Shown: piece by piece, positions 35,784 through 44,571 of the stretch | How the letters are laid out: each line of letters opens with the position of its first letter | Numbering within the stretch: the stretch's first letter is position 1 | Origin: Flavobacteriaceae bacterium UBA3339 | Lineage (GTDB): Bacteria; Bacteroidota; Bacteroidia; Flavobacteriales; Flavobacteriaceae | Direction: 5' to 3' | Length of the DNA stretch: 64,000 nt | NCBI GenBank assembly: GCA_002360925.1 | Contig: DERN01000011.1 | Coordinates: 432,235 to 496,234, forward strand | Notes under the pieces: generated by a model | Databases searched by the model: none | What the model was told of the DNA's origin: nothing | The model's input: only the letters and a program-made list of their open reading frames with translations | Program-made: the position numbers and the translations under genes

Positions 35784-36058
35784 TTTTGTAATCTTCTCTT
35801 TATATTTCCATCTTTTCTGTATAGTTTTTTAACCATCTTATTTTAATTATATTAGCGAAAACGTTTTGCGAAAGAAAAGATTTCGTTAAGTAGTAACATT
35901 GAATGAAACTTAAAAACACTTTAAAAACTAATGATCAGATTTATTGTGACATTTGTAATTTCAACACTTAGATTATAAAACATAACCTCCAAAGTCTCAA
36001 TTAAATCAGTTCTAATTTAAAGTTTGGTTTATTTTTTTGTAAAAAATTCGATTAAGAC
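35784..36058. other. Gap upstream of the cold-shock gene
   Basis: I see no gene. The centre has a 10-bp perfect palindrome, AAAACGTTTT (35858-35867), inside the near-dyad GCGAAAACGTTTTGC. The right end is the promoter region of the cold-shock gene. A small RNA cannot be excluded. Confidence 0.4.
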
Positions 36059-36059
36059 T

Positions 36060-36088
36060 TTGACAACCACATAAAAAGATTATCTTTG
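36060..36088 (+). promoter_or_regulatory. Promoter of the cold-shock protein gene
   Basis: TTG (36060-36062), 18 bases, then TATCTTTG (36081-36088): a full flavobacterial promoter. It leaves a leader of about 20 bases before ATG 36116, shorter than the long thermosensing leaders of E. coli csp genes. Confidence 0.75.
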
Positions 36089-36115
36089 ACTATTATTAAT
36101 TTATTTTATTATTAA

Positions 36116-36310
36116 ATGAGAACAGGTACAGTAAAGTTCTTCAATGAATCAAAAGGATTTGGTTTTATCACAGATCAAGAAACAAATCAAGACATTTTCG
36201 TTCACATTTCTGGAATCAAATCTAGAGAGTTAAGAGATGGTGATGTAGTTAACTACGTTGAGTCTGATGGAAAAAAAGGAAAAATCGCAACAGACGTTGT
36301 TGTTTTATAA
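36116..36310 (+). CDS. Cold-shock domain protein
   Basis: A 64-aa single cold-shock domain that binds single-stranded nucleic acid. Both RNA-binding motifs are present: RNP1 KGFGFIT near 14-20 and RNP2 DIFVHIS near 28-34. These small proteins act as RNA chaperones; cold induction cannot be told from sequence. It is monocistronic, with its own promoter and terminator. Confidence 0.97.
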   Translation: MRTGTVKFFNESKGFGFITDQETNQDIFVHISGIKSRELRDGDVVNYVESDGKKGKIATDVVVL

Positions 36311-36345
36311 TATATTTTTAAAAATTATATTTACTTAAATTCCAT

Positions 36346-36376
36346 AAGCACCTACAAAAGTAGGTGCTTTTTTTAT
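36346..36376 (+). terminator. Terminator of the cold-shock gene
   Basis: AAGCACCTAC / GTAGGTGCTT, a 10-bp stem with loop AAAA, then TTTTTT. It lies 36 bases after the stop. Confidence 0.85.
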
Positions 36377-36475
36377 TTCCATATTTATTATTTAAAACCA
36401 TTATAAATTATTTCCAAAACTCTTAAATAGCTAATTTTTATAGGCATAATCATTTTTTATGAGTCTTTAAAAATC

Positions 36476-36483
36476 TATATTTG
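36476..36483 (+). promoter_or_regulatory. -7 element of the nuo operon promoter
   Basis: TATATTTG fits TAnnTTTG and lies 29 bases upstream of the nuoA ATG. No TTG is present at -33, so the promoter may be weak or activated. Confidence 0.45.
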
Positions 36484-36512
36484 GGAATTCTAAGTTAATA
36501 TTTTCTAAAATT

Positions 36513-36878
36513 ATGCAATCTACACAAGCAGATATAATCCCAATCCTTATGCAGCTTGGGCTTGCGGCTGGTTTTGTCTTTGTTACAATTCTAGTTTCAA
36601 GTTATTTAGGTCCTAAAAAAGCTTCTAAAAATAAGGATGTAAACTTTGAATGTGGAATCGAATCTTTTGGTAATGCCCGCGTACCTTTTAATGTGCGTTA
36701 CTTTTTAGTTGCCATTTTATTCGTTTTATTCGATGTAGAAGTAATTTTCATGTATCCTTGGGCAGTAAACTTCCTAGAATTAGGTTGGGAAGGTTTTGCG
36801 AAAATGGGCGTTTTCATGTTTCTTTTAGTCGTAGGTCTTTTATACGAATTCAAGAAAAAAGGTTTAGAGTGGGATTAA
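36513..36878 (+). CDS. nuoA: NADH-quinone oxidoreductase subunit A
   Basis: First gene of a complete 14-gene complex I operon. The 121-aa membrane protein has three transmembrane helices. The conserved FECGIESFGNARVPFNVRYF loop (about 46-65) and LFDVEVIFMYPWAV lie at the quinone-binding junction. It is spaced 16 bases from nuoB. A -7 element lies 29 bases upstream. Confidence 0.97.
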   Translation: MQSTQADIIPILMQLGLAAGFVFVTILVSSYLGPKKASKNKDVNFECGIESFGNARVPFNVRYFLVAILFVLFDVEVIFMYPWAVNFLELGWEGFAKMGVFMFLLVVGLLYEFKKKGLEWD

Positions 36879-36894
36879 ACATAACGAAATTATT

Positions 36895-37446
36895 ATGAGC
36901 GATTCATCAAACATAAAACAAGTTGCAGCGCCTGAAGGCTTTTCGGGCGAAGGTTTTTTTGCAACAAAATTAAGCGAAGTAGTTGGTTTAGCACGCGCTA
37001 ATTCTATGTGGCCTTTACCATTTGCAACTTCTTGTTGCGGTATTGAATACATGGCAACCATGGCTGCAACTTACGATATTGGTCGATTTGGTTCAGAGCG
37101 TATGAGTTTCTCACCTCGCCAAGCCGATATGCTTTTGGTAATGGGAACTATTTCTAAAAAAATGGCGCCGATTTTACGTCAGGTTTACGAACAAATGGCA
37201 GAACCTAAATGGGTTATTGCGGTTGGTGCTTGTGCAAGTACAGGAGGCGTTTTCGATACGTATTCTGTTTTACAAGGAATAGACAAAGTTATTCCGGTCG
37301 ATGTTTACGTTCCGGGATGTCCGCCAAGACCAGAGCAAATTTTAGACGGAATTTTAGAGCTGCAAAACATTGTGAAGAACGAATCGGTTCGTCGCAGAAG
37401 CAGTCAAGAATATAAAGATTTATTAAACTCATATAACATTAAATAA
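36895..37446 (+). CDS. nuoB: NADH-quinone oxidoreductase subunit B
   Basis: Subunit B (183 aa) holds the terminal iron-sulfur cluster N2, which reduces quinone. All four ligands are present: C47 and C48 (ATSCCGIEYMA), C113 (VGACASTGG) and C142 (PGCPPRPE). It is peripheral and binds at the membrane interface. Its stop lies 2 bases from the nuoC start. Confidence 0.98.
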   Translation: MSDSSNIKQVAAPEGFSGEGFFATKLSEVVGLARANSMWPLPFATSCCGIEYMATMAATYDIGRFGSERMSFSPRQADMLLVMGTISKKMAPILRQVYEQMAEPKWVIAVGACASTGGVFDTYSVLQGIDKVIPVDVYVPGCPPRPEQILDGILELQNIVKNESVRRRSSQEYKDLLNSYNIK

Positions 37447-37448
37447 CG

Positions 37449-37970
37449 ATGAGCTTAACAAACGAAATCATTCAGCAAACATTAAGTCAAAAGTTTAGCC
37501 CGAAAGTAGAAAACTTTCATGTTGAACATGGTATGCTGGCTTTTGAAGTTAAAAAAGAAGCTTCGTTCGAAATAGTAAAATTCTTGAAAGAAGACAACGA
37601 AATGAACTTCAATTTCCTTACCGATGTTTGTGGAATACACTATCCCGACTATGATCAGGAGCGTCAGTTCTGCGTTGTATATCACTTACACAATTGGTTT
37701 AGCAACGTAAGAATTCGCATTAAAGTATTTCTTCCTGCGAACAATCCAGAAGTAGACAGTTTGGTTTCTCTTTACGCCGGAGCCAACTGGCAAGAACGCG
37801 AAACGTATGACTTTTACGGGATTAAATTCAAAAATCATCCGCAATTAAAACGTATTTTAAATATGGATGAAATGGAATCTTTCCCAATGCGAAAAGAATT
37901 CCCTTTGGAAGATCAAGGAAGAACCGATAAAGACGACCGTTTCTTTGGAAGAACGGGTTCTAATTGTTAA
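37449..37970 (+). CDS. nuoC: NADH-quinone oxidoreductase subunit C
   Basis: Subunit C (173 aa) of the hydrophilic arm. The family motif is around residues 118-128, in ERETYDFYGIKF, followed by FPMRKEFPLEDQGR. NuoC and NuoD are separate proteins here, unlike the fused NuoCD of E. coli. It ends 10 bases before the true nuoD start. Confidence 0.95.
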   Translation: MSLTNEIIQQTLSQKFSPKVENFHVEHGMLAFEVKKEASFEIVKFLKEDNEMNFNFLTDVCGIHYPDYDQERQFCVVYHLHNWFSNVRIRIKVFLPANNPEVDSLVSLYAGANWQERETYDFYGIKFKNHPQLKRILNMDEMESFPMRKEFPLEDQGRTDKDDRFFGRTGSNC

Positions 37971-37980
37971 AAATAATAAG

Positions 37981-39216
37981 ATGTCAGATTTACTATTAGT
38001 CCCTGAAAAACGATTTGAAAAAGAAATCGAGGAAAGAAGAATAAAAGATGGTGTAGAATTATCGATCTTAAACTTAGGTCCTACACACCCTGCAACGCAT
38101 GGTATTTTTCAGAACATCTTATTAATGGATGGTGAAAAAATCATTGACGGCGAAGGAACTGTTGGATACATTCACCGCGCATTTGAAAAAATTGCCGAAA
38201 ACCGACCTTTTTATCAAATCAACGTTTTAACCGATCGTTTAAATTACTGTTCGTCACCTATCAATAATACCGGTTGGTGGATGACGGTTGAAAAAGCATT
38301 AGGTATCGAAATTCCAAAACGCGTACAATATTTACGTGTTATTATTATGGAATTGGCTCGTATTGCCGATCATATTATTTGTAGTTCGGTAATGGGAGTT
38401 GATACAGGAGCTTTAACCGGTTTCTTATATGTAATGCAATACCGAGAAAAGATTTACGAAATTTATGAAGAAATCTGCGGAGCACGTTTAACAACCAACA
38501 TGGGACGCATTGGAGGTTTTGAGCGCGAATGGAGCGAAACAGCTTGGAAAAAAATTCACGAGTTTTTAGATGAATTTCCAACTGTTTGGAAAGAATTTGA
38601 AGGCTTACTTTCTCGTAATCGTATTTTTATGGACCGAACTATTGGCGCTGGTGCTATTTCGGCAGAACGCGCTATGAGTTATGGTTTTACAGGTCCAAAT
38701 TTACGTGCAGCCGGCGTTGATTACGACATTCGTGTTGCAACACCTTATTGCTCGTACGAAGATTTCGAATTCGATATCCCGGTAGGAGAAAACGGTGATT
38801 GTTACGATCGTTTCTGTGTTCGTAATGCCGAAGTTTGGGAAAGTATGAAAATCATTCGTCAGGCAATCGATAAAATGCCAGAAGGTCCTTATCATGCCGA
38901 TGTTCCTGAATATTATCTTCCTCCAAAAGAAGAAGTTTACAACAATATGGAAGCGTTGATTTATCATTTCAAAATTGTAATGGGAGAAATTCCTGTTCCG
39001 AATACCGAAGTGTACAACGCAGTTGAGGGCGGAAACGGAGAATTAGGTTTCTATTTAATTACAAACGGAAGTCGCGTTCCGTATCGTTTACATTTCCGCA
39101 GACCGTGTTTTATATATTATCAAGCTTATAACGAAATGGTAAAAAATCAAAGTTTATCCGATGCTATTATTACCCTTTCGAGCTTAAACGTTATTGCCGG
39201 AGAATTAGACTGTTAA
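37981..39216 (+). CDS. nuoD: NADH-quinone oxidoreductase subunit D
   Basis: Subunit D (411 aa), related to the large subunit of NiFe hydrogenases, forms the quinone pocket with NuoB. LNLGPTHPATHGIF near residues 33-46 carries the quinone-site histidine. The open frame extends into nuoC to 37867, but ATG 37981 gives MSDLLLVPEKRF and avoids the overlap with nuoC. It begins 10 bases after the nuoC stop and ends 3 bases before nuoE. Confidence 0.97.
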   Translation: MSDLLLVPEKRFEKEIEERRIKDGVELSILNLGPTHPATHGIFQNILLMDGEKIIDGEGTVGYIHRAFEKIAENRPFYQINVLTDRLNYCSSPINNTGWWMTVEKALGIEIPKRVQYLRVIIMELARIADHIICSSVMGVDTGALTGFLYVMQYREKIYEIYEEICGARLTTNMGRIGGFEREWSETAWKKIHEFLDEFPTVWKEFEGLLSRNRIFMDRTIGAGAISAERAMSYGFTGPNLRAAGVDYDIRVATPYCSYEDFEFDIPVGENGDCYDRFCVRNAEVWESMKIIRQAIDKMPEGPYHADVPEYYLPPKEEVYNNMEALIYHFKIVMGEIPVPNTEVYNAVEGGNGELGFYLITNGSRVPYRLHFRRPCFIYYQAYNEMVKNQSLSDAIITLSSLNVIAGELDC

Positions 39217-39219
39217 GAC

Positions 39220-39753
39220 ATGGAAACATTAAAGAAATATCATCAAGAAATCAATATGACACCTGAATTAATGCAACGCATTCAGGAGTTGATTGGTCAT
39301 TATCCTGAAGGAAGACAAAAATCGGCTTTACTTCCGGTTTTGCACGAATTACAAGATGCGCACGACAATTGGTTAAGTGTTGAATTACAAAATAAAGCAG
39401 CCGAATTATTAAATATTACACCTATCGAAGTTTACGAAGTGGTTACATTCTATACCATGTTCAACCAAAAACCAATAGGTAAATTCATGTTCGAATTCTG
39501 TCAGACTTCTTGTTGCGCCATCAACAAAGCCGAAGATTTAATGGAATATACTTGCGAAAAATTAGGAGTTAAACCAGGCGAAGTAACTGCCGACGGTTTA
39601 TTTTCCGTTGCAGGTGTACAATGTTTAGGTGCTTGCGGATACGCGCCCATGTTACAATTAGGCGATTTTTATCACGAGCATTTAACCAAAGAAAAAATAG
39701 ATCAATTGATTCAAGATTGTAAACAAGGTAACATAACCTTACACGATAAATAA
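39220..39753 (+). CDS. nuoE: NADH-quinone oxidoreductase subunit E
   Basis: Subunit E (177 aa) holds the [2Fe-2S] cluster N1a of the NADH-oxidising module. It is thioredoxin-like, with CQTSCC (first Cys pair, C-x4-C) near residue 92 and CLGAC near residue 133 as the second. Length is typical. nuoF starts 4 bases after its stop. Confidence 0.97.
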   Translation: METLKKYHQEINMTPELMQRIQELIGHYPEGRQKSALLPVLHELQDAHDNWLSVELQNKAAELLNITPIEVYEVVTFYTMFNQKPIGKFMFEFCQTSCCAINKAEDLMEYTCEKLGVKPGEVTADGLFSVAGVQCLGACGYAPMLQLGDFYHEHLTKEKIDQLIQDCKQGNITLHDK

Positions 39754-39757
39754 TACC

Positions 39758-41122
39758 ATGGGAAAGAAAATATTATTCGAAAAAATCCATATTCCGGGTA
39801 TCAAAACATACGAAGTTTATCGCGAAAATGGTGGATACGCAGCAGTTGAGAAGGCTTTAAAAATGAATCCCGACGATATTACCGAAGAAGTAAAAACTTC
39901 GGGGTTAAGGGGTCGAGGTGGTGCTGGATTCCCTGTTGGATTAAAATGGAGTTTCATCGATAAAAAATCAGGAAATCCTCGTCATTTAGTTTGCAACGCC
40001 GACGAATCTGAACCAGGTACTTTTAAAGACCGTTATTTAATGGAATACATTCCACATTTATTGATTGAAGGAATGATTGTTTCATCGTTTGCTTTAGGTG
40101 CCAACTTATCGTACATCTACATTCGCGGTGAATATATGTGGGTTTTTAAAACATTAGAACGCGCAATTAAAGAAGCATACGCTGCCGGTTGGTTGGGTAA
40201 AAATATTAAAGGAACAGGTTACGATTTAGATCTTCACGTTCATTGCGGAGGCGGAGCCTACATTTGTGGCGAAGAAACCGCTTTAATCGAATCGTTAGAA
40301 GGTAAACGTGGAAATCCGCGTATTAAACCGCCGTTCCCTGCTGTTAAAGGTTTATGGCAAAATCCAACGGTTGTAAATAACGTAGAATCGATTTCTACAG
40401 TGCCTTGGATTATTTTAAATTCGGGCGAAGATTATTCTAAAATCGGTTTAGGTCGTTCTACAGGAACAAAACTTTTTTCTGTTTCCGGACACGTTAAAAA
40501 ACCAGGAGTTTATGAAATCGAAATGGGAATGACCGTTGATGAATTCATGAATTCAGACGAATATTGTGGTGGAATGATCGATGATCGTCCGTTAAAAGGA
40601 TTAATTCCCGGCGGATCTTCGGTACCAATTTTACCAAATCACTTAATCTTTAAAACAGCTAACAACGAAGACCGTTTAATGACGTACGAATCATTAGCTG
40701 ACGGAGGTTTTGCAACAGGTTCGTCTTTAGGTTCGGGTGGTTTTATTGTTTATAACGATACCGCTTGTATTGTTCGTAATACTTGGAATTTCTCTCGATT
40801 CTATCATCATGAAAGTTGCGGACAATGTTCGCCTTGTCGCGAAGGAACCGGATGGATGGAAAAAATCTTATGGAGAATAGAAAACGGACATGGAACAGAG
40901 GAAGATATCGATTTGTTATGGAGCATTCAATCTAAAATCGAAGGAAACACGATTTGTCCTTTAGGCGATGCTGCCGCTTGGCCAGTTGCTGCAGCAATTC
41001 GTCATTTTAGAGATGAGTTTGAATATCACATTCGTTTCCCTGAAAAAATTAAAAACAGAGATCACTTTGTAAATGAACCTTTCGAGAAAGTAAAACATTT
41101 ACTACAAAATACCACCGTTTAA
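39758..41122 (+). CDS. nuoF: NADH-quinone oxidoreductase subunit F
   Basis: Subunit F (454 aa) binds NADH, FMN and [4Fe-4S] cluster N3. GLRGRGGAGFPVGLKW near 50-65 is the FMN/NADH loop and GGGAYICGEETALIESLEG near 165 is the second nucleotide motif. Cluster ligands are in SCGQCSPCREG and ICPLGDAAAW near the C-terminus. It is the electron entry point of the complex. Confidence 0.98.
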   Translation: MGKKILFEKIHIPGIKTYEVYRENGGYAAVEKALKMNPDDITEEVKTSGLRGRGGAGFPVGLKWSFIDKKSGNPRHLVCNADESEPGTFKDRYLMEYIPHLLIEGMIVSSFALGANLSYIYIRGEYMWVFKTLERAIKEAYAAGWLGKNIKGTGYDLDLHVHCGGGAYICGEETALIESLEGKRGNPRIKPPFPAVKGLWQNPTVVNNVESISTVPWIILNSGEDYSKIGLGRSTGTKLFSVSGHVKKPGVYEIEMGMTVDEFMNSDEYCGGMIDDRPLKGLIPGGSSVPILPNHLIFKTANNEDRLMTYESLADGGFATGSSLGSGGFIVYNDTACIVRNTWNFSRFYHHESCGQCSPCREGTGWMEKILWRIENGHGTEEDIDLLWSIQSKIEGNTICPLGDAAAWPVAAAIRHFRDEFEYHIRFPEKIKNRDHFVNEPFEKVKHLLQNTTV

Positions 41123-41132
41123 TATATAAATT

Positions 41133-42155
41133 ATGAAAGTTACTATAGACGGAATAGAAATAGAAGTAGAACCAGGAACAACCGTATTGCAAGCCGCTCG
41201 TATGATTGGTGGCGATGTGGTTCCGCCTGCCATGTGCTACTATTCTAAATTGAAAGATACAGGAGGAAACTGTCGCGCTTGTTTGGTAGAAGTATCAAAA
41301 GGAAGTGAAGCAGATCCGCGCCCAATGCCGAAAATGATGCCATCGTGTAAAACCGGTGTTATGGACGGAATGGAAGTAAAAGTTAAAACTTCGGATAGAG
41401 CTTTAGATGCTCGAAAAGCAGTTACAGAATTCTTATTGATTAACCACCCGTTAGATTGCCCAGTTTGCGATCAGGCTGGTGAATGCGATTTACAGAATCT
41501 GGCATTTAATCACGGATTGGAAAAAACACGTTTCAAAGAAGAAAAAAGAACGTTTGAACCAGAAGATATCGGCGACAAAATTCAATTACATATGAATCGT
41601 TGTATTGTATGCTATCGTTGTGTACATACAGCCGAGCAAATTTGCGGATCAAGAAATCACGGAGTTTTAAATCGTGGCGATCATGCACAAATCTCAACGT
41701 ATGTTTCTGCTGCTATCGATCACGAAATGTCTGGAAACATGATTGATGTTTGTCCGGTTGGAGCTTTAACCGACAAAACATTCCGTTTTAAATCGCGTGT
41801 TTGGTTTAACAAACCGTTTAACGCGCATAGAAATTGTGACAAATGTTGCGGAAAAACAACATTGTGGATGTTCGGAAACGAAATTCAACGTGTAACAGCT
41901 CGTAAAGACGAATATCACGAAGTAGAAGATTTTATTTGCAACGAATGTCGTTTCGATCATAAAGACGTGAAGGATTGGGTAATTGAAGGGCCGAGAAAAT
42001 TCGAAAAATTCTCTGTAATCAATCAAAACAATTACACACGCGATATGAAAAAGGTAGACATTCATACCGAAAAACAAATCTTACAAGGTCGCGATCAAGA
42101 TCGTAAGAAAATCAGTATGAAAGATGTTCCATATAATAACCAAGAAAATTCGTAA
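41133..42155 (+). CDS. nuoG: NADH-quinone oxidoreductase subunit G, short form
   Basis: Only 340 aa, against about 900 in E. coli: it has the iron-sulfur part and lacks almost all of the molybdopterin-oxidoreductase domain. Ligands for [2Fe-2S] are C35, C47, C50 and C72. The next cluster has H105, C109, C112 and C118, and then come C157, C160, C163 and C207. A further set, C235, C238, C269 and C272, resembles the N7-type site at the start of the missing domain. The frame ends cleanly 2 bases before nuoH. Short NuoG is, as far as I know, usual in Flavobacteriia. Confidence 0.95.
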   Translation: MKVTIDGIEIEVEPGTTVLQAARMIGGDVVPPAMCYYSKLKDTGGNCRACLVEVSKGSEADPRPMPKMMPSCKTGVMDGMEVKVKTSDRALDARKAVTEFLLINHPLDCPVCDQAGECDLQNLAFNHGLEKTRFKEEKRTFEPEDIGDKIQLHMNRCIVCYRCVHTAEQICGSRNHGVLNRGDHAQISTYVSAAIDHEMSGNMIDVCPVGALTDKTFRFKSRVWFNKPFNAHRNCDKCCGKTTLWMFGNEIQRVTARKDEYHEVEDFICNECRFDHKDVKDWVIEGPRKFEKFSVINQNNYTRDMKKVDIHTEKQILQGRDQDRKKISMKDVPYNNQENS

Positions 42156-42157
42156 TT

Positions 42158-43189
42158 ATGGAACAAGCTATTATCATAGAAAAAGGAGTTATCATTGTAG
42201 CGGTTTTCGCCATTACCATGTTGTTTGCCATGTATTCTACATTGGCCGAACGTAAAATTGCTGCTTGGATTCAGGATCGTAGAGGTCCGAACCGCGCAGG
42301 TCCGGGAGGAATTCTTCAACCTTTAGCAGATGGTATGAAATTATTTGCGAAAGAAGAATTCATGCCCAATACGCCTAATACCTTTTTATTTGTATTAGGA
42401 CCTTTCATTTCCATGACCATGGCATTAATGACTTCGGCTGTTATTCCGTGGGGAGATACTTTGGAAATTGGAGGAAGAAAAGTAATTCTTCAAGCAACAG
42501 ACATCAATGTAGCCATGCTTTACGTTTTTGCAGTTTTATCTGTAAGCGTTTACGGAGTCATGATTGGTGGATGGGCTTCGAACAATAAATATTCGTTAAT
42601 CAGTGCCATGCGTGTGGCTTCACAAATGATTTCGTATGAAATCGCGATGGGATTGTCGATCGTTGCTTTATTGATGATGCACAGCTCGATGAGCTTGCGT
42701 GAAATTGCAGCGAATCAGCACGAAATGAATTGGAACATTTTCTATCAACCATTAGGATTCATCATCTTTTTAGTTTGTTCGTTTGCCGAAACAAACAGAA
42801 CACCTTTTGACTTGGCAGAATGTGAACAAGAATTAATTGGTGGTTATCATACCGAATATTCTTCTATGCGAATGGGATTCTTCCTTTTTGCCGAATATGC
42901 CGCTATGTTTATTTCTTCAACCATTTTGGCAGTTCTTTATTTAGGAGCTTACAACTATCCAGGAATGACTTGGGCTGCAGAAAATTGGGGAGAAAACACC
43001 GCAAACATCATCGGAATTTTTGTGCTGTTTGCTAAAATATGTTTCTTCATCTTCTTGTATATGTGGGTGCGTTGGACAATTCCGCGTTTCCGTTACGATC
43101 AATTAATGAATTTAGGATGGAAATCTTTAATTCCGTTAGCAATCGCAAACATCATCATTACAGGAGTCGTTTTATTATTAATGCGCTAA
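42158..43189 (+). CDS. nuoH: NADH-quinone oxidoreductase subunit H
   Basis: Membrane subunit H (343 aa, about eight transmembrane helices) joins the quinone site to the proton pumps. Conserved loops include ERKIAAWIQDRRGPNRAGPG near residues 27-46 and AETNRTPFDLAECEQELIGG near 210, with the acidic residues of the E-channel. It follows nuoG by 2 bases. Confidence 0.98.
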   Translation: MEQAIIIEKGVIIVAVFAITMLFAMYSTLAERKIAAWIQDRRGPNRAGPGGILQPLADGMKLFAKEEFMPNTPNTFLFVLGPFISMTMALMTSAVIPWGDTLEIGGRKVILQATDINVAMLYVFAVLSVSVYGVMIGGWASNNKYSLISAMRVASQMISYEIAMGLSIVALLMMHSSMSLREIAANQHEMNWNIFYQPLGFIIFLVCSFAETNRTPFDLAECEQELIGGYHTEYSSMRMGFFLFAEYAAMFISSTILAVLYLGAYNYPGMTWAAENWGENTANIIGIFVLFAKICFFIFLYMWVRWTIPRFRYDQLMNLGWKSLIPLAIANIIITGVVLLLMR

Positions 43190-43199
43190 AATCTGAAAC

Positions 43200-43739
43200 A
43201 TGTCTATAGAAAATATATCATTATCAGGAAGAAAAAAACAAGTATCCAACAAAAACATGACGTTGGGTGAACGTTTGTATATTGGTGCAATTGCAGGCGG
43301 AATGGCTACAACTTTAAAACACATGTTTAAAAAGAAAGTAACCATTAACTATCCTGAAGAAACTCGTCCGTTTAGTCCTGTTTATCGCGGACAACATATG
43401 TTAATGCGCGACGAAGAAGGAAGAGAGCGTTGTACAGCTTGCGGATTGTGTGCTGTTTCGTGTCCGGCAGAAGCTATTACCATGAAAGCCGCCGAACGCA
43501 AACCAGACGAAAAACATTTGTACCGCGAAGAAAAATACGCCGAAATCTACGAAATCAATATGTTGCGTTGCATCTATTGTGGTTTGTGCGAAGAAGCTTG
43601 CCCAAAACAAGCCATTTATCTTACAACATCTAAAAAAATCGTAAAAGCAAACACTTCTCGTGAAAGCTTCATTTACGGCAAAGAACAATTGGTGATGCCT
43701 TTAGATCAAGCTATTAACAACACCAAACAAAACAGCTAA
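43200..43739 (+). CDS. nuoI: NADH-quinone oxidoreductase subunit I
   Basis: The 179-aa subunit carries clusters N6a and N6b. Two ferredoxin motifs are clear: CTACGLCAVSCP near residues 79-90 and CIYCGLCEEACP near 124-135. It has an N-terminal amphipathic region that docks on the membrane arm. nuoJ begins 3 bases after the stop. Confidence 0.98.
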   Translation: MSIENISLSGRKKQVSNKNMTLGERLYIGAIAGGMATTLKHMFKKKVTINYPEETRPFSPVYRGQHMLMRDEEGRERCTACGLCAVSCPAEAITMKAAERKPDEKHLYREEKYAEIYEINMLRCIYCGLCEEACPKQAIYLTTSKKIVKANTSRESFIYGKEQLVMPLDQAINNTKQNS

Positions 43740-43742
43740 AAG

Positions 43743-44249
43743 ATGATCGAAATTATTTTTTATATATTATCGGCTTTGACTTTAGGCAGTGCTTTTATGA
43801 CCGTTTTGTCTAAAAACCCCATTCACAGTGCCATTTGGTTGGTTGTGAGTTTTTTCAGTATCGCCGGTCATTATGCCTTATTCAATTCACAATTTCTGGC
43901 AATGGTTCACATCATTGTGTATTCTGGAGCCATCATGATTTTGATGTTGTTTACCATTATGTTAATGAACTTAAACATTAGTAAAGAAATATCAAAACCG
44001 TTTTTTACCAAATTAATTGCGGTGGTGTGCTTTTGTTTAATCGGTTTGGTTTTAGTTTCGGCTTTAATACAAAATGCTCCGGCAGTAGAATCGTATGTTG
44101 CCACAGGAAAAGATTACCAATCGATCGAAGTATTAGGAAAAATCTTATTAAACGAATTTGTGGTTCCTTTTGAAATGGCTGCTGTGTTATTATTGATGGC
44201 CATGATTGGTGCCGTATTAATTTCTAAAAAAGATAAAACGACTGCATAA
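43743..44249 (+). CDS. nuoJ: NADH-quinone oxidoreductase subunit J
   Basis: A 168-aa membrane subunit with five hydrophobic segments. The family block SAIWLVVSFFSIAGHYALF lies near residues 29-47, and VHIIVYSGAIMILMLFTIML near 56-75 holds the pi-bulge helix implicated in coupling. It ends within the ATG of nuoK (one-base overlap). Confidence 0.96.
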   Translation: MIEIIFYILSALTLGSAFMTVLSKNPIHSAIWLVVSFFSIAGHYALFNSQFLAMVHIIVYSGAIMILMLFTIMLMNLNISKEISKPFFTKLIAVVCFCLIGLVLVSALIQNAPAVESYVATGKDYQSIEVLGKILLNEFVVPFEMAAVLLLMAMIGAVLISKKDKTTA

Positions 44250-44569
44250 TGGAACATGTATTACAAATTATAGGTATAGAACAATACATTTACCTTTCGC
44301 TTATTTTATTCTGCATTGGCGTTTTTGGTATTTTATACCGCAGAAATGCGATTGTCATGTTTATGTCGATCGAAATTATGTTGAATTCTGCCAATCTGTT
44401 ATTGGTTGCTTTTTCGAACTATCACGAAGATGCCAACGGACAAGTATTCGTATTTTTTACCATGGCGGTTGCAGCTGCCGAAGTAGCAATTGGTTTAGCT
44501 ATTTTAGTAGCTATTTACAGAAATATTGGCTCTATTGATATTGACAAACTTAAAAACTTAAAAGGATAA
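44249..44569 (+). CDS. nuoK: NADH-quinone oxidoreductase subunit K
   Basis: The 106-aa, three-helix membrane subunit K, an Mrp-antiporter homologue. MSIEIMLNSANLLLVAF near 39-55 contains the conserved glutamate of the proton path. It overlaps nuoJ by one base and is 2 bases before nuoL. Confidence 0.97.
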   Translation: MEHVLQIIGIEQYIYLSLILFCIGVFGILYRRNAIVMFMSIEIMLNSANLLLVAFSNYHEDANGQVFVFFTMAVAAAEVAIGLAILVAIYRNIGSIDIDKLKNLKG

Positions 44570-44571
44570 GC

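Noticed and set aside
37867..37980. N-terminal extension of NuoD overlapping nuoC
   Set aside because: It would overlap nuoC by 104 bases and has no similarity to NuoD; ATG 37981 restores the expected start.
41133..42155. NuoG as a truncated pseudogene
   Set aside because: The frame ends just before nuoH with normal spacing and all cluster cysteines are intact; no remnant of the missing domain follows.
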